Both the position numbers and the translations under genes were made by a program. Shown piece after piece: positions 1 to 7,795 of a stretch of DNA of 10,813 nt (positions are counted from its first letter, which is position 1; each line of letters begins with the position of its first letter). The stretch spans positions 180,222-191,034 of the forward strand of contig NAOQ01000078.1 in assembly GCA_002751075.1 (NCBI GenBank), read 5' to 3'. The notes below the pieces were generated by a model. It did not search any database and was not told the DNA's origin. It worked only from the letters and a program-made list of their open reading frames with translations. The stretch is from Ichthyophonus hoferi. Lineage: Eukaryota > Opisthokonta > Ichthyosporea > Ichthyophonida > Ichthyophonidae.

Positions 1-29
<29 letters not shown>
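1..29. repeat. (TA)n microsatellite at window edge
   Basis: The window opens in an uninterrupted AT dinucleotide run, so the true left end of this repeat is outside the window. Confidence 0.95.
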
Positions 30-33
<4 letters not shown>

Positions 34-305
34 ATGGAAGAGTGACTGCAATATTACAACTATGAAATGTAGAACTTAATACGTAGTGTAAGTTAATTCT
101 CTACAACCAACACAGTGAAGATTAAGATATAGGTTTGCGTGCAGGCACCCAGTGAATAGAAGGTATATGGGATTACAGTAATAGTACGGTATAATATTAT
201 AATATTGTGGCCAAGGCCATCACCCAGACCCCTACACATCATACATTATGCATACACACTTCAACTTGCTTTGCTGTGCTCATACTCCTGTCTGATAGCC
301 TACTT

Positions 306-1016
306 CTAATACATCAACACTACATGCCAGGCTACAAAAATATATAATAAAATAATGCCTATAAATAAATCTATTTCCCCGATTCCCCCATCTTCCTAAA
401 ACACACTCTCGTGTACAGTGTGCATACAAATCACCATATATCTACCATATATATATATGAAAAATTCTTCCTACCAATAGAGAATTTTGGTCCTCCATCA
501 TTTTAAGCATGGCGGCTTCCTCGGCATTTGAGCCCAAGCTATTTTCTCTATCTGGATAATCCTATTATGTATAAGGTGTGAATATAGTATCTAAGATAGT
601 TCGTATTAGAGATTACCAAGTATCGTAAACTATAAATGTTGTTGTGTTGTAGTATGTGCATGCGGGTCTATATACGCGTGTTGTACAAGAGAAAGAAGAA
701 AAAGAAGTCGCGTGTATATACAAATATTTTCATGGTATATATTATTATGGTATATGCACCTTTTAAAAGCAATGTAGAAATACCGCAATGTACAAACGTG
801 TAGCACATACATATATACATATATGTGGGTAACAAATATATATATATGACTATCTTTACGTACCTGTATTCCGATCCTACCATCGGCCCCTTGAGAAACC
901 GTATCATTTGATAAATCAGTATTTATATTGGCTAATGAATTACCCACACGCAATAAACGTTTAGGTAACTTATTGCCTCGCGATCCCATCCTTGTCAAGT
1001 TTGTTGGTTTAGACAT
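306..1016 (-). CDS. small single-pass membrane protein, three exons, unrecognised family
   Basis: Spliced model: exon 1 at 1016-881, exon 2 at 551-475, exon 3 at 395-306, giving 100 residues. The ATG at 1016 opens a basic, Ser/Asn-rich N-terminus. The donor at 880 (GTAGGATC) leaves phase 1, and exon 2 after its CAG acceptor continues in that phase. The second donor, GTAGGAAG, resembles the first and leaves phase 0. Exon 3 follows a TTTTAG acceptor. Residues about 46-75 are acidic and helical (NAEEAAML, MMEDQNSLL). Residues about 80-100 are one hydrophobic helix (LFIGIILLYIF, VAWHVVLMY) running to the stop, so a tail-anchored topology is likely. I do not recognise the family. A stronger-looking donor, CAG/GTACGT at 864/863, also ends exon 1, but joining it to exon 2 hits a stop. 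No AATAAA is visible downstream. Function is unknown. Confidence 0.45.
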
Positions 1017-1892
1017 GTTTATTAACGTGAGTAGGCAGTCCAGATACAAGATATATACGTAAGCATCCTGACTCTAGCCAGATACTTATACGAATTACTG
1101 TATGACAACCAAGATATATGTTGTTTTTATGTTCGGAAAAACAAGAATAACTTGCACCTAGTCAGTAAGTAAAGTATAGAGGTGATATGCAGTATACACC
1201 TTCCTTGTGTAACTACACCAAGACAACCTGAAAAAACTAGCCGCCACAAAATAATAACATAGCAATACTATATTATATTATACTGTTATGCTATGCATTT
1301 TATTGTACGTAGCAGTGAAACGGACAGTAATACTGATTGTATCCCATATTCGAGCAAATCTCAAGGGAAGACTGTGTTATTGGCTGGACTAATGCACGTA
1401 AAATTATGGCTAGATATTATTGGGTGAAGTAATGCATTGAAAAATAATTAGTGCATAAGATTGCTTTGTAAATTTGTCTATCATAATTATAAGCCAATGT
1501 AATATCTTTAAAATGTAGGCCAGAATATTCTTTCATCCGATTTTATTTGCAATTTCAGCCTGAGGTGTAAACATTAACTACGTCTTGTATACAACTGCGG
1601 TATATAAATGATTACATGTATTTATTGATTCATAAGCCAATCGTAAGTAAATAATAGCCAAACTCTAAATAATTAAGCTAGAATAGAATATTTATAACCT
1701 ATTTATAGTGTTTTATTTTTCTTTTTTAAATACCACTTGTGAGCTATACTTGAGTTGCAATGGTTTTGTTTCGGTTATAGATGTGAATACGCCGATGTAG
1801 TTACTATGTAACTTGCTAAGTTTTAATGTGTCAAACAGACTTTTTTATGATTTTTTTGCACCTGCATTACAACTACTTTAAGTGCATGCAAT
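1017..1892. other. no convincing gene; one weak exon candidate
   Basis: This is AT-rich sequence between the start of the minus-strand small membrane-protein gene and the tandem duplication. The one piece I would keep is a possible plus-strand exon at 1744-1807. It follows a T-rich tract and an AG, stays open for 20 codons, and ends at AT/GTAACT in phase 2. That phase matches the acceptor at 2222. It is short and shows no recognisable domain. Any promoter for the minus-strand gene should lie here, but I see no clear motif. Confidence 0.5.
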
Positions 1893-2146
1893 AAGAATAA
1901 GAAGGAAGAACCCGGCTAGAAATTGTCACAAAGATATATGAAAGAAATGGATAAGAGATGTGGAGAAGCAAAAATGGAAAGTCGTGTGATTGAGGTTAGT
2001 GTACAATTGGTTTGGCTGTACGCAATAAGAAGGAGGAACCCGACCAGCAAGTGAAAAGGGGATATATAAAAGAAATGGGCAAAAAATGTAGAGAAACAAA
2101 GATAAAAATTCATGTGATTGAGGTTAGTGTATAAATTTATCTGACT
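1893..2146. repeat. two-copy tandem duplication, 128-base period
   Basis: Copy 1 starts near 1893 and copy 2 near 2021. Landmarks recur exactly 128 bases apart: GAAGGA(A/G)GAACCC at 1901 and 2029, and TGTGATTGAGGTTAGTGTA (with one difference at its end) at 1985 and 2113. Over a 75-base core the copies differ at about 20 positions, mostly A/G transitions, so the duplication is old. Each copy holds a 25-codon open stretch between an AG and a GTTAGTG, which mimics a duplicated exon. The differences show no third-position bias, which argues against coding. If the flanking plus-strand gene is real, the repeat probably lies in an intron. Confidence 0.85.
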
Positions 2147-2221
2147 TTTTTTCTCGCTTTGGATCTTCCATTTGGTCTGTTTTTCTATCCAAAATAAATA
2201 TTAATATGATATACATTGTAG

Positions 2222-2639
2222 ATACCTCAATAAAATTAAACTGGGGTCAAGGATATCTATATTAAAAAATCTACGATCAATAGTCAACAATGCTGCAATT
2301 TTTGAACTTAATTTATTGCAATTATATAGTATTGAATCACAAGTAGAAGACAAGTTTGTGAGCAATCGACAATTAATGCATTTGATTGAAACTAATCGCC
2401 ATATTTTAAATTATATATATTACCGCATTAAACTGCTAGCCCAATTGATAAGCTGCAACCAATCCACAACCAGATCTATAGATATATCGTGCATACTTTC
2501 AAGGCTTATAGCCAATAAGCAGGGTGATACTTTCAAAATTCTTGAACAGGCGTTCGCGTTCAACATTGGAGGAAGTAAAACGGACAAAAATAGTGGACAC
2601 TTCAAGAGCCTCTTGGCTATGCAAAATGGGAATCCTTAG
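2222..2639 (+). CDS. terminal exon, HAUS3-like augmin subunit fragment
   Basis: The frame is open from 2205 to the TAG at 2637-2639, about 144 codons, far beyond chance at this base composition. The splice acceptor I favour is the TGTAG ending at 2221, after a strong pyrimidine tract, with the exon starting in phase 2. The product is helical and Leu/Ile-rich. From memory, its stretch AIFELNLLQLYSIE followed by an N-x-QL-x-x-L pattern resembles the part of HAUS3 that reads SFELLQLSYEIE. A later S-I-D segment resembles TIDTKD there. HAUS3 belongs to the augmin complex, which nucleates microtubule branches on spindle microtubules. The human protein is about 600 residues. Neither its N-terminal domain nor its final ~100 residues is visible here, so this may be a truncated or duplicated copy. 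That it is coding is likely; the HAUS3 identity is moderate to weak. Confidence 0.5.
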
Positions 2640-2646
2640 ATGACGC

Positions 2647-2652
2647 AATAAA
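2647..2652 (+). promoter_or_regulatory. poly(A) signal AATAAA
   Basis: A canonical AATAAA lies seven bases beyond the stop of the HAUS3-like exon, on the same strand. It supports that stop as a real 3' end, although the motif is common by chance in AT-rich DNA. Confidence 0.4.
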
Positions 2653-2659
2653 ATAGCTT

Positions 2660-3104
2660 GCGAACTACCCACTCATACAATAGCAAGAACAACCTTATAT
2701 AGAACTATTTTTTAAAAAACAACTTTTCTAGTGGTTCTATTCCATTTTACAATAGATCATATGATGATCAGAAAGAAACAACTAATAAACATAAGACATA
2801 TTTTTCCTTTAACCATATATTGTCATTATTCAAGTTCTTGTGTTCATGATGTGCTTAATAGATTCGTATCTGAAAATCATTATCGGCCATAAAAAAATAA
2901 AATCTTTAAAACCAAACATTTTCCAAATATTGTCACTGTCATATTTATGATTTATAGGAGTTAGCCATATTTACACTGCTCAACAAATATGAAAAACTTT
3001 TAAGAATATTTGAGTCGAGTACAATAGCTATAACTACTCGAATAATTCCGATTCTATAAATTTACTTCACTAAAAATATATATTCTTACTAAAGCACAAA
3101 GGCT
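2660..3104. other. AT-rich intergenic sequence, nothing seen
   Basis: I find no long open frame, RNA gene or clear repeat here. The sequence is dominated by A/T runs. Confidence 0.6.
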
Positions 3105-3200
3105 TGGTGTTTCGCCCAAAGCATTAAGTAGCAACTACTAGAAGGCCGTTGCCCCCCACACCGCCTTGGTCACAATCTCTGTGTGGGTTACTAACTAGTA
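3105..3200. other. GC-richer island with inverted repeat
   Basis: This segment is clearly richer in G+C than its flanks. It contains a run of six C and a seven-base perfect inverted repeat: CCCACAC at 3155-3161 and GTGTGGG at 3181-3187, with a 19-base loop. A smaller GTAG-CAA-CTAC hairpin lies nearby at about 3128-3138. There is no tRNA-type A or B box and no open frame of note. It could be a SINE-like repeat copy, a conserved non-coding element, or chance. Confidence 0.4.
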
Positions 3201-3653
3201 TTGTAGATTATAATAGGGATAAAACCATTTATAATGCAAACATAGATTAGGTAGGCGTCAACACTTTATATTAGTCATCGCAAGCTAACTCTATTTTACA
3301 CACGGTAAAACTATAATTATTATATTCCTAATATACAATTAATTATTCACACCATTTGACTTTTAGATTGATTTATAAGCCAAAGTGTTATTTTTTTATC
3401 CATATTATATGCAGCAAAATCAGAATATAAAAAAAATATAAAAATATAAAAGAATAGTAAGTGTTGGTCCCAGTGAACATGTTTCCGATATTTTATTTAC
3501 CTGGACTCTAAATATGAACATGCATCGTTACTGGCAACTTTTATCATAGATAAAAATTGACAGTTACTAACAGGATTGTTCCATGTGACATATCCATTTA
3601 GAATTGAGGGAGTAGGGAACTAAGAGGTATTTGAACGTGTCTACTTGAATACA
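3201..3653. other. AT-rich intergenic sequence, nothing seen
   Basis: There is no supported gene. A 17-base string at 3367-3383 nearly repeats one at 1624-1640 (16 of 17 bases), which may be a trace of an old dispersed repeat. Confidence 0.5.
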
Positions 3654-3840
3654 CAGAGGACAGATACGCTAAAGCATACTTCTATTATTGAAGAAGTCAG
3701 CAGAAGTTGAAGATTAGACTCATAAAATTGATATAACTAGGAGTGCAGCCAGTTGGACGACCAGCTTGGCTGATGACTCAGGGAGATTCCCAGGGGATCC
3801 AGGGTTTACATACGCTAACTGATAAGTTAATGAATGGTCA
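3654..3840 (+). mobile_element. decayed LINE fragment, reverse-transcriptase C-terminal tail
   Basis: Three short stretches in three plus-strand frames appear in the order seen at the C-terminus of many non-LTR retrotransposon polymerases. The first, from 3657, reads RTD...TSIIEEVSR, like the 'RT..T.II.R...LKW' region. The second, from 3746, reads QPVGRP, like the 'VGRP..RW' region. The third, from 3769, reads ADD..RF.GDP, like 'W.DD..R..G..W'. The frame changes between them imply at least two indels, and there are internal stops, so the copy is dead. The region is also richer in G+C than its surroundings. The comparison rests on remembered family patterns, so the clade is not assigned. No poly(A) tail, microsatellite end or target-site duplication was found. 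Confidence 0.4.
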
Positions 3841-4055
3841 AATGAAGTGAGCAAACAATTTATTAAAAGATTGCGCCTACATCAAATTATACTGAGTAGC
3901 TTGAGATTTACAAAGAGCAAAGTTAATAGAAAATACCCCAATATGCGTTGGGAGTTGAATAGGAGAAAACAGAAATGACTAGGTGATTCAGGAAAAAGCA
4001 TAAAAAGATCAGTAGAGAAATGCATATGTGATTGGTTGTTATCAGTGAAGTTAAT

Positions 4056-4199
4056 TCAAACATTGATTTTACAAGTCCTTCTCTGTACCAGGTTCTCACA
4101 TTCGGGTAATATACCAGCGCATAAATCAAATATGTACAAAGATTCGTTGAAACTGTTCACTAAGAGATAAATAATACGTAAATATGATATAGAATCCAT
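4056..4199 (-). CDS. possible 47-codon small ORF or terminal exon
   Basis: From ATG at 4199 this frame stays open for 47 codons to TGA at 4058-4056. The first part is hydrophobic (SYLRIIYLLV), followed by a segment with three cysteines (DLCAG, PECEN, RRTC), as in a small secreted peptide. A good acceptor-like site, ATCTCTTAG ending at 4160, lies inside it, so bases 4159-4056 could instead be the last exon of a longer minus-strand transcript. A different minus frame across 3923-4129 is also open for 68 codons, which weakens the case. It lies about 60 bases beyond the stop of the PP1-docking-like gene on the same strand. Nothing is recognised. Confidence 0.2.
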   Translation of the reverse strand: MDSISYLRIIYLLVNSFNESLYIFDLCAGILPECENLVQRRTCKINV

Positions 4200-4261
4200 A
4201 AGCTTAACCCTCTTTCAAATAATTATTTTAAATCAAAAATTTGTATAATAAAGCTACATAG

Positions 4262-4714
4262 CTATGCGGCACTAGCCTGCAACAGCCCATCTAAAGTTTT
4301 GGGACGCTTATCAGTATATAAAGTTTTTAAGAGACAACTATCACTATATGAAGTATTAATACAATATGTAGAATTTTTTGATTTCTCCCACTTCGGGTTG
4401 CCATAATAGTTCCCGTCTGGAAAAAGTTCTTGTCTCAATAAATCAACTTCCATTAGTATTTGGTCTATTTGTTCTTTAGACAGCCCTTGGGCAGTTATAG
4501 AGTGTCGTGGTCTACGGTCGTATTCACTAAAATAACACTTGTACGCCTCGTACGTTTCACACATTTCTACCTCTTCATTGAACGAAACATGATTGGTAGA
4601 ACATCCAGGACACAAGTCATCATCTGTTAGTTCGACTTGCTTTTCTTTTGGGTGCTCCATCATATTGGTTGCACAGCAGCTAATCTCTGTTGGTTTATGC
4701 ACCATTATGGGCAT
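4262..4714 (-). CDS. putative PP1-docking protein (RVxF-phi-phi-R-like cassette)
   Basis: One uninterrupted frame of 150 codons runs from ATG at 4714 to TAG at 4264-4262. Residues 42-45 read HVSF, 49-51 VEM, and 64-68 EYDRR. Then 78-98 look like an amphipathic helix (LSKEQID...EVDLLRQELF). From memory, Phactr C-termini show the same order: an x-x-R-F motif, VEV, DYDRR, then an LT..DK..IR.EL helix. Neurabin has K-I-H-F followed by EDYDRR. In those proteins this cassette binds the PP1 catalytic subunit. Here the basic residue normally found before VxF is histidine, a weak match. A CPGC pair (35-38) precedes the cassette, and the C-terminal third is unrecognised. The start is the first in-frame ATG; the frame has a stop upstream, in the 5' UTR. 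Coding is very likely; the PP1 role is inference. Confidence 0.6.
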   Translation of the reverse strand: MPIMVHKPTEISCCATNMMEHPKEKQVELTDDDLCPGCSTNHVSFNEEVEMCETYEAYKCYFSEYDRRPRHSITAQGLSKEQIDQILMEVDLLRQELFPDGNYYGNPKWEKSKNSTYCINTSYSDSCLLKTLYTDKRPKTLDGLLQASAA

Positions 4715-4777
4715 GATGCTTGATTCAGTTTTGTACGCGTGTAGTTGCTCTCCTCACATTGAAACGCCAATATCAAC

Positions 4778-4827
4778 CTATTATAGATATAAAAATATTA
4801 ATTAAGTAAAAACGTATGTTTGTTTAC
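4778..4827 (-). other. possible 5' UTR intron of the PP1-docking-like gene
   Basis: A donor CTGCAG/GTAAAC at 4828/4827 and an acceptor ATAATAG ending at 4778 would remove 50 bases upstream of the ATG at 4714. An earlier ATG in the upstream exon does not join in frame with the main ORF through any AG I could find, so this would be a non-coding leader. Confidence 0.35.
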
Positions 4828-5656
4828 CTGCAGCAATTGGTCTGTTTTCGAATTTTCGTTGTGAGCAGTCGCATAGTTTTGAATTTGTTTGAATATATGC
4901 CCGCAACACTTAAAACACTTAATAGTTGAGGTCCGTATTCAGAGAGCTCAATAATAATTGAAAAAAAATCATACCTTGTATATTCAATAACATGTATTGC
5001 TGCAAGTCTCGCAAATATCTACTTTATAACCTATTTTTTTTATTGTTTATGTTTTAAAATACAAACATTCAGTACATCTACGTTTCTCTTGTAATGCGCT
5101 AATATGGTGGCATATGCTTTATATAGCGTGTTATATGCCAAAATAGTTATGATTGGTGAAACATAAACATGGCGTCTTTGCTCTATTTGTTTATGTTTTC
5201 ATTGGCTCACTAAATTCCTCATCTATATACCAAACCAACCAAATAGATTCAATATTGGATCTTATATTACTGTTTGTCCATTTATATTTGTGCCAAAAAC
5301 ATAACCAATCCCGGTTGATCTAGAAGGTCAGTCATGAGCATAAGCAGTGCGTTGATTAAGAATCCCCTTGGATAAGATCCAGGTAAACTTGACTTGACAT
5401 ATTATCCTATTTTAACATATATATAGAATTGACTAAATATAGTTTGATTTAATTTGCATTAATGGTTAAGTTACTATGGATCTATTGGCTTTTGTAAGTG
5501 GACGTCTAAATAATATGGCAATTAATCCGAGCAGTTTTTAAAAAAATTAGACGAGTCTATTTTAGTCAGATATTGCTTACAATCTTTTCCTTTTCTCGGG
5601 GGTTTTCGTCGTACTCCTCAGATCGAGTTGCTGATAGAATACTAAACGTTTTGAAT

Positions 5657-5704
5657 TGATTCACTGATACTCGTATTACTTCAATTGTATGAGTTGTTGA
5701 ATCA
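5657..5704. repeat. imperfect hairpin, about 48 bases
   Basis: The outer arms TGATTCA (5657-5663) and TGAATCA (5698-5704) pair over seven bases. After a small internal loop, ACTCGTA pairs with TATGAGT over seven with one G-T wobble. The terminal loop is about 12 bases. It could be a small structured RNA or part of a decayed palindromic element; AT-rich DNA also makes such pairs by chance. Confidence 0.3.
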
Positions 5705-6455
5705 GAAGTCGACCTCTTCGTTTGATGGGAAGAATCTTAGCAAATGATCTATGCTCTTATTGGTTCTGAGCTATTAGTAATGGATAATGTTTTAATTTAA
5801 TAGAATTTATGACATGATATTTTATTTAATACTAAGATTTGCTCGAAAATGTGCTGAGCGCGATTTTTGAGCAAAAGAAGTATAAATAAAAAGTTCCGTA
5901 TAATAAAAAAAACAGTCGTCATACACTAATTATCAGAAAATGTAACAGTTTTAGCAACCTGCCACAACTGTTGGGAGCATCTCCAATTATATAACTGGTA
6001 GTAGCTCATATTGCAACTATCGCTTTATCGAATCTCCATTTAAGGCTCAGTTGCTATGATAAAGGTTCTATAGAAGGCATATACCAACTCTCTAGGTAAC
6101 TGGCTGTAGTAGTTATATCTCTGTTATGATTCAGAAGGGATGGATTCTTTGATGTGCTTAGGTGTGAATGTGGGAATTGCACAATGAGATCAAACAGTAA
6201 GGTGTGATACATTACGATGTAAATAATAACTCTCCTCGCTATTCAATGCTGATAAGCAGTTTCGGAGCTTTGAGCGAGCGAGATCTGGGCACTGATTAGA
6301 TTATCAGACATTATAATAGCGATATGGTAATTACATATATATTTAAATGCAGAGTAATTTAGTGTGCGTTTACGAGAACTTCATATTTTTCTATTGATGC
6401 CGCGTATCTGGGTGCAGGTACTTTATTATTGATTTTTATTTTCTTTAATACTTAA

Positions 6456-6653
6456 TTTTACCACTGTTGTTATTTTTCGGTTAACATCCATAAAGTTGAA
6501 GGTAACAGTGAACCACTAGGAATGTCTGATCCTATCTCGATAATCTCAATACAGTGTACTTATTTGAATGACTCATTAGCCAGTTCACTAATGCAAGGAC
6601 AAATTAACTTGAACTCTGTTTCAATCAGAGATTCAGAGTTAACAATCTTGTAA
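6456..6653 (+). other. 65-codon open frame, weak exon candidate
   Basis: The plus frame is open from 6456 to TAA at 6651-6653. It has a T-rich tract and a possible acceptor at TAAAG (ending about 6496) and a possible donor TT/GTAATA at 6649. The product has mixed, coding-like composition (GMSDPIS, LNDSLASSL, SIRDSEL) but no known domain. Several open runs of this size are expected by chance here, so the case is weak. Confidence 0.15.
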
Positions 6654-7148
6654 TATTATTATTCAGTCATAAAAATCTAGTACAAAATATTCATGACAGT
6701 TACAGCCAGCGCATACCATCTTTGTCCCACACTGCAGGCCATGGTAAGAATCGGTTACAATACCGTTAATTCTAAATGAACACCTAACGTAGTTCGTCCA
6801 GGGCTTCTGCTATTGGCTGGTTTAATCTTGATCTATTATCTTAGATTGTCATATAACACCAATAGATTGAACTAACTATTTTTCTAGACTATATATGTAA
6901 TAGTAAATGCCAATAATACAAAATGATTACACCTATATAAAGAAATAACTTAAATTAATTAAATACTTTTGTTTTAACACTAACTATCTAGACAATGCCA
7001 AATGATGTGCTGCTATTATTAACCTCAATAGGAAAATAAGAACATACCAAGAGAATTTGGTAGCCCCAAGTTCTCTAAGTTATCTGTGTACAGTTGTTAG
7101 ACAACAACAAACATAAAAATTGGCAGTAACTTGAATGAGCTCCCTACA

Positions 7149-7247
7149 ATGAATGTCCAACTCTCAAGGGTGATTTTTCTGGGTGAGCCAGGCCCAGGCC
7201 CACCAACATCTCTGATCTCGACAACTCTGAACAACTCTTATTATTAA
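7149..7247 (+). other. fibronectin type III-like scrap
   Basis: A GC-richer patch reads in one plus frame as V-I-F-L-G-E, then PGPGPPTSL, then ISTTL. The pattern 'G.PGPPT.L...' is the usual opening of a fibronectin type III domain after an Ig or earlier FN3 domain. The frame stops after about 32 codons from its ATG and lacks the later W, L and Y-x-C-type residues. The minus strand also reads open here (about 43 codons), so coding sense is unsure. It may be an exon remnant. Confidence 0.2.
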
Positions 7248-7249
7248 TA

Positions 7250-7795
7250 CTAGTTATAAAAAGGTTATGTTCCAAAATTCAGTGTATCTGCATGTATTCA
7301 TATTATGTCTATAGTTTGAAGTCATATTACACATGCTCCAATGCACATAATCAGTGAATATCCATTTAAAGTAAGAAATAATAAGCTAATTTTAATCATC
7401 CCAGCTGGTTATTATTGCAACTGATAGGCAAAGACACAATATCTCAGTGATAATCATGCATGTTTGCCAAGCATTGGTTTTGGTCTTAAATTGCTTCTAT
7501 ACATACATGAAGTCACAGAAATAAACATGTAAGTAAATATCTGTGACTGAAGGCATAGATCATGAGTAGATTTCAGGTAAAATTTAATATTCATTTAAAA
7601 TTTATCAGCCATTCATGCCAAGAGTTTACCAATATAAACTTAATTCTATAAATTAATATAGAATCAGTTTCATTATTCAATAATAAAGAGATTGAGGCCC
7701 TAGAAAAGGCAACAAATCCTCTGTTTTCTCATGTTGTCAATATTGGAAGAGCTTTTTTACCTAATCTACGTGGATGTAGACAAAGTATATACATT
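7250..7795. other. AT-rich sequence downstream of the tail exon
   Basis: This should contain the 3' UTR of the minus-strand tail gene. I see an ATTAAA on the minus strand near 7583 that could act as a poly(A) signal, but nothing else. Confidence 0.4.

Larger units (their letters stand above)
4829..7148. other. long region without a convincing gene
   Basis: These 2.3 kb hold no ORF long enough to trust and no RNA gene I recognise. The region left of 4960 probably includes the leader and promoter of the minus-strand PP1-docking-like gene. A short hydrophobic plus ORF at 5170-5214 resembles a signal peptide but ends at once with no donor. The hairpin and the 65-codon open frame are listed separately. 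Other short open runs (for example plus 5526-5634) fit chance. Confidence 0.5.

Noticed and set aside
490-560. Plus-strand ATGGCGGCTTCC with a good start context
   Set aside because: It stops after 16 codons with no donor; the minus reading fits the phase of the flanking exons.
1916-2113. Minus-strand 65-codon hydrophobic ORF
   Set aside because: It crosses both copies of the 128-base duplication and reflects the antisense of purine-rich sequence.
3923-4129. Minus-strand 68-codon hydrophobic ORF
   Set aside because: T-rich sequence that translates as Phe/Leu/Ile; it overlaps another open minus frame, and no family is recognised.
4593-4805. Plus-strand 70-codon ORF
   Set aside because: Antisense shadow of the 150-codon minus gene, extending into its leader.
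5170-5214. Plus ORF MASLLYLFMFSLAH, signal-peptide-like
   Set aside because: It stops after 14 codons with no donor before the stop; too short to support.
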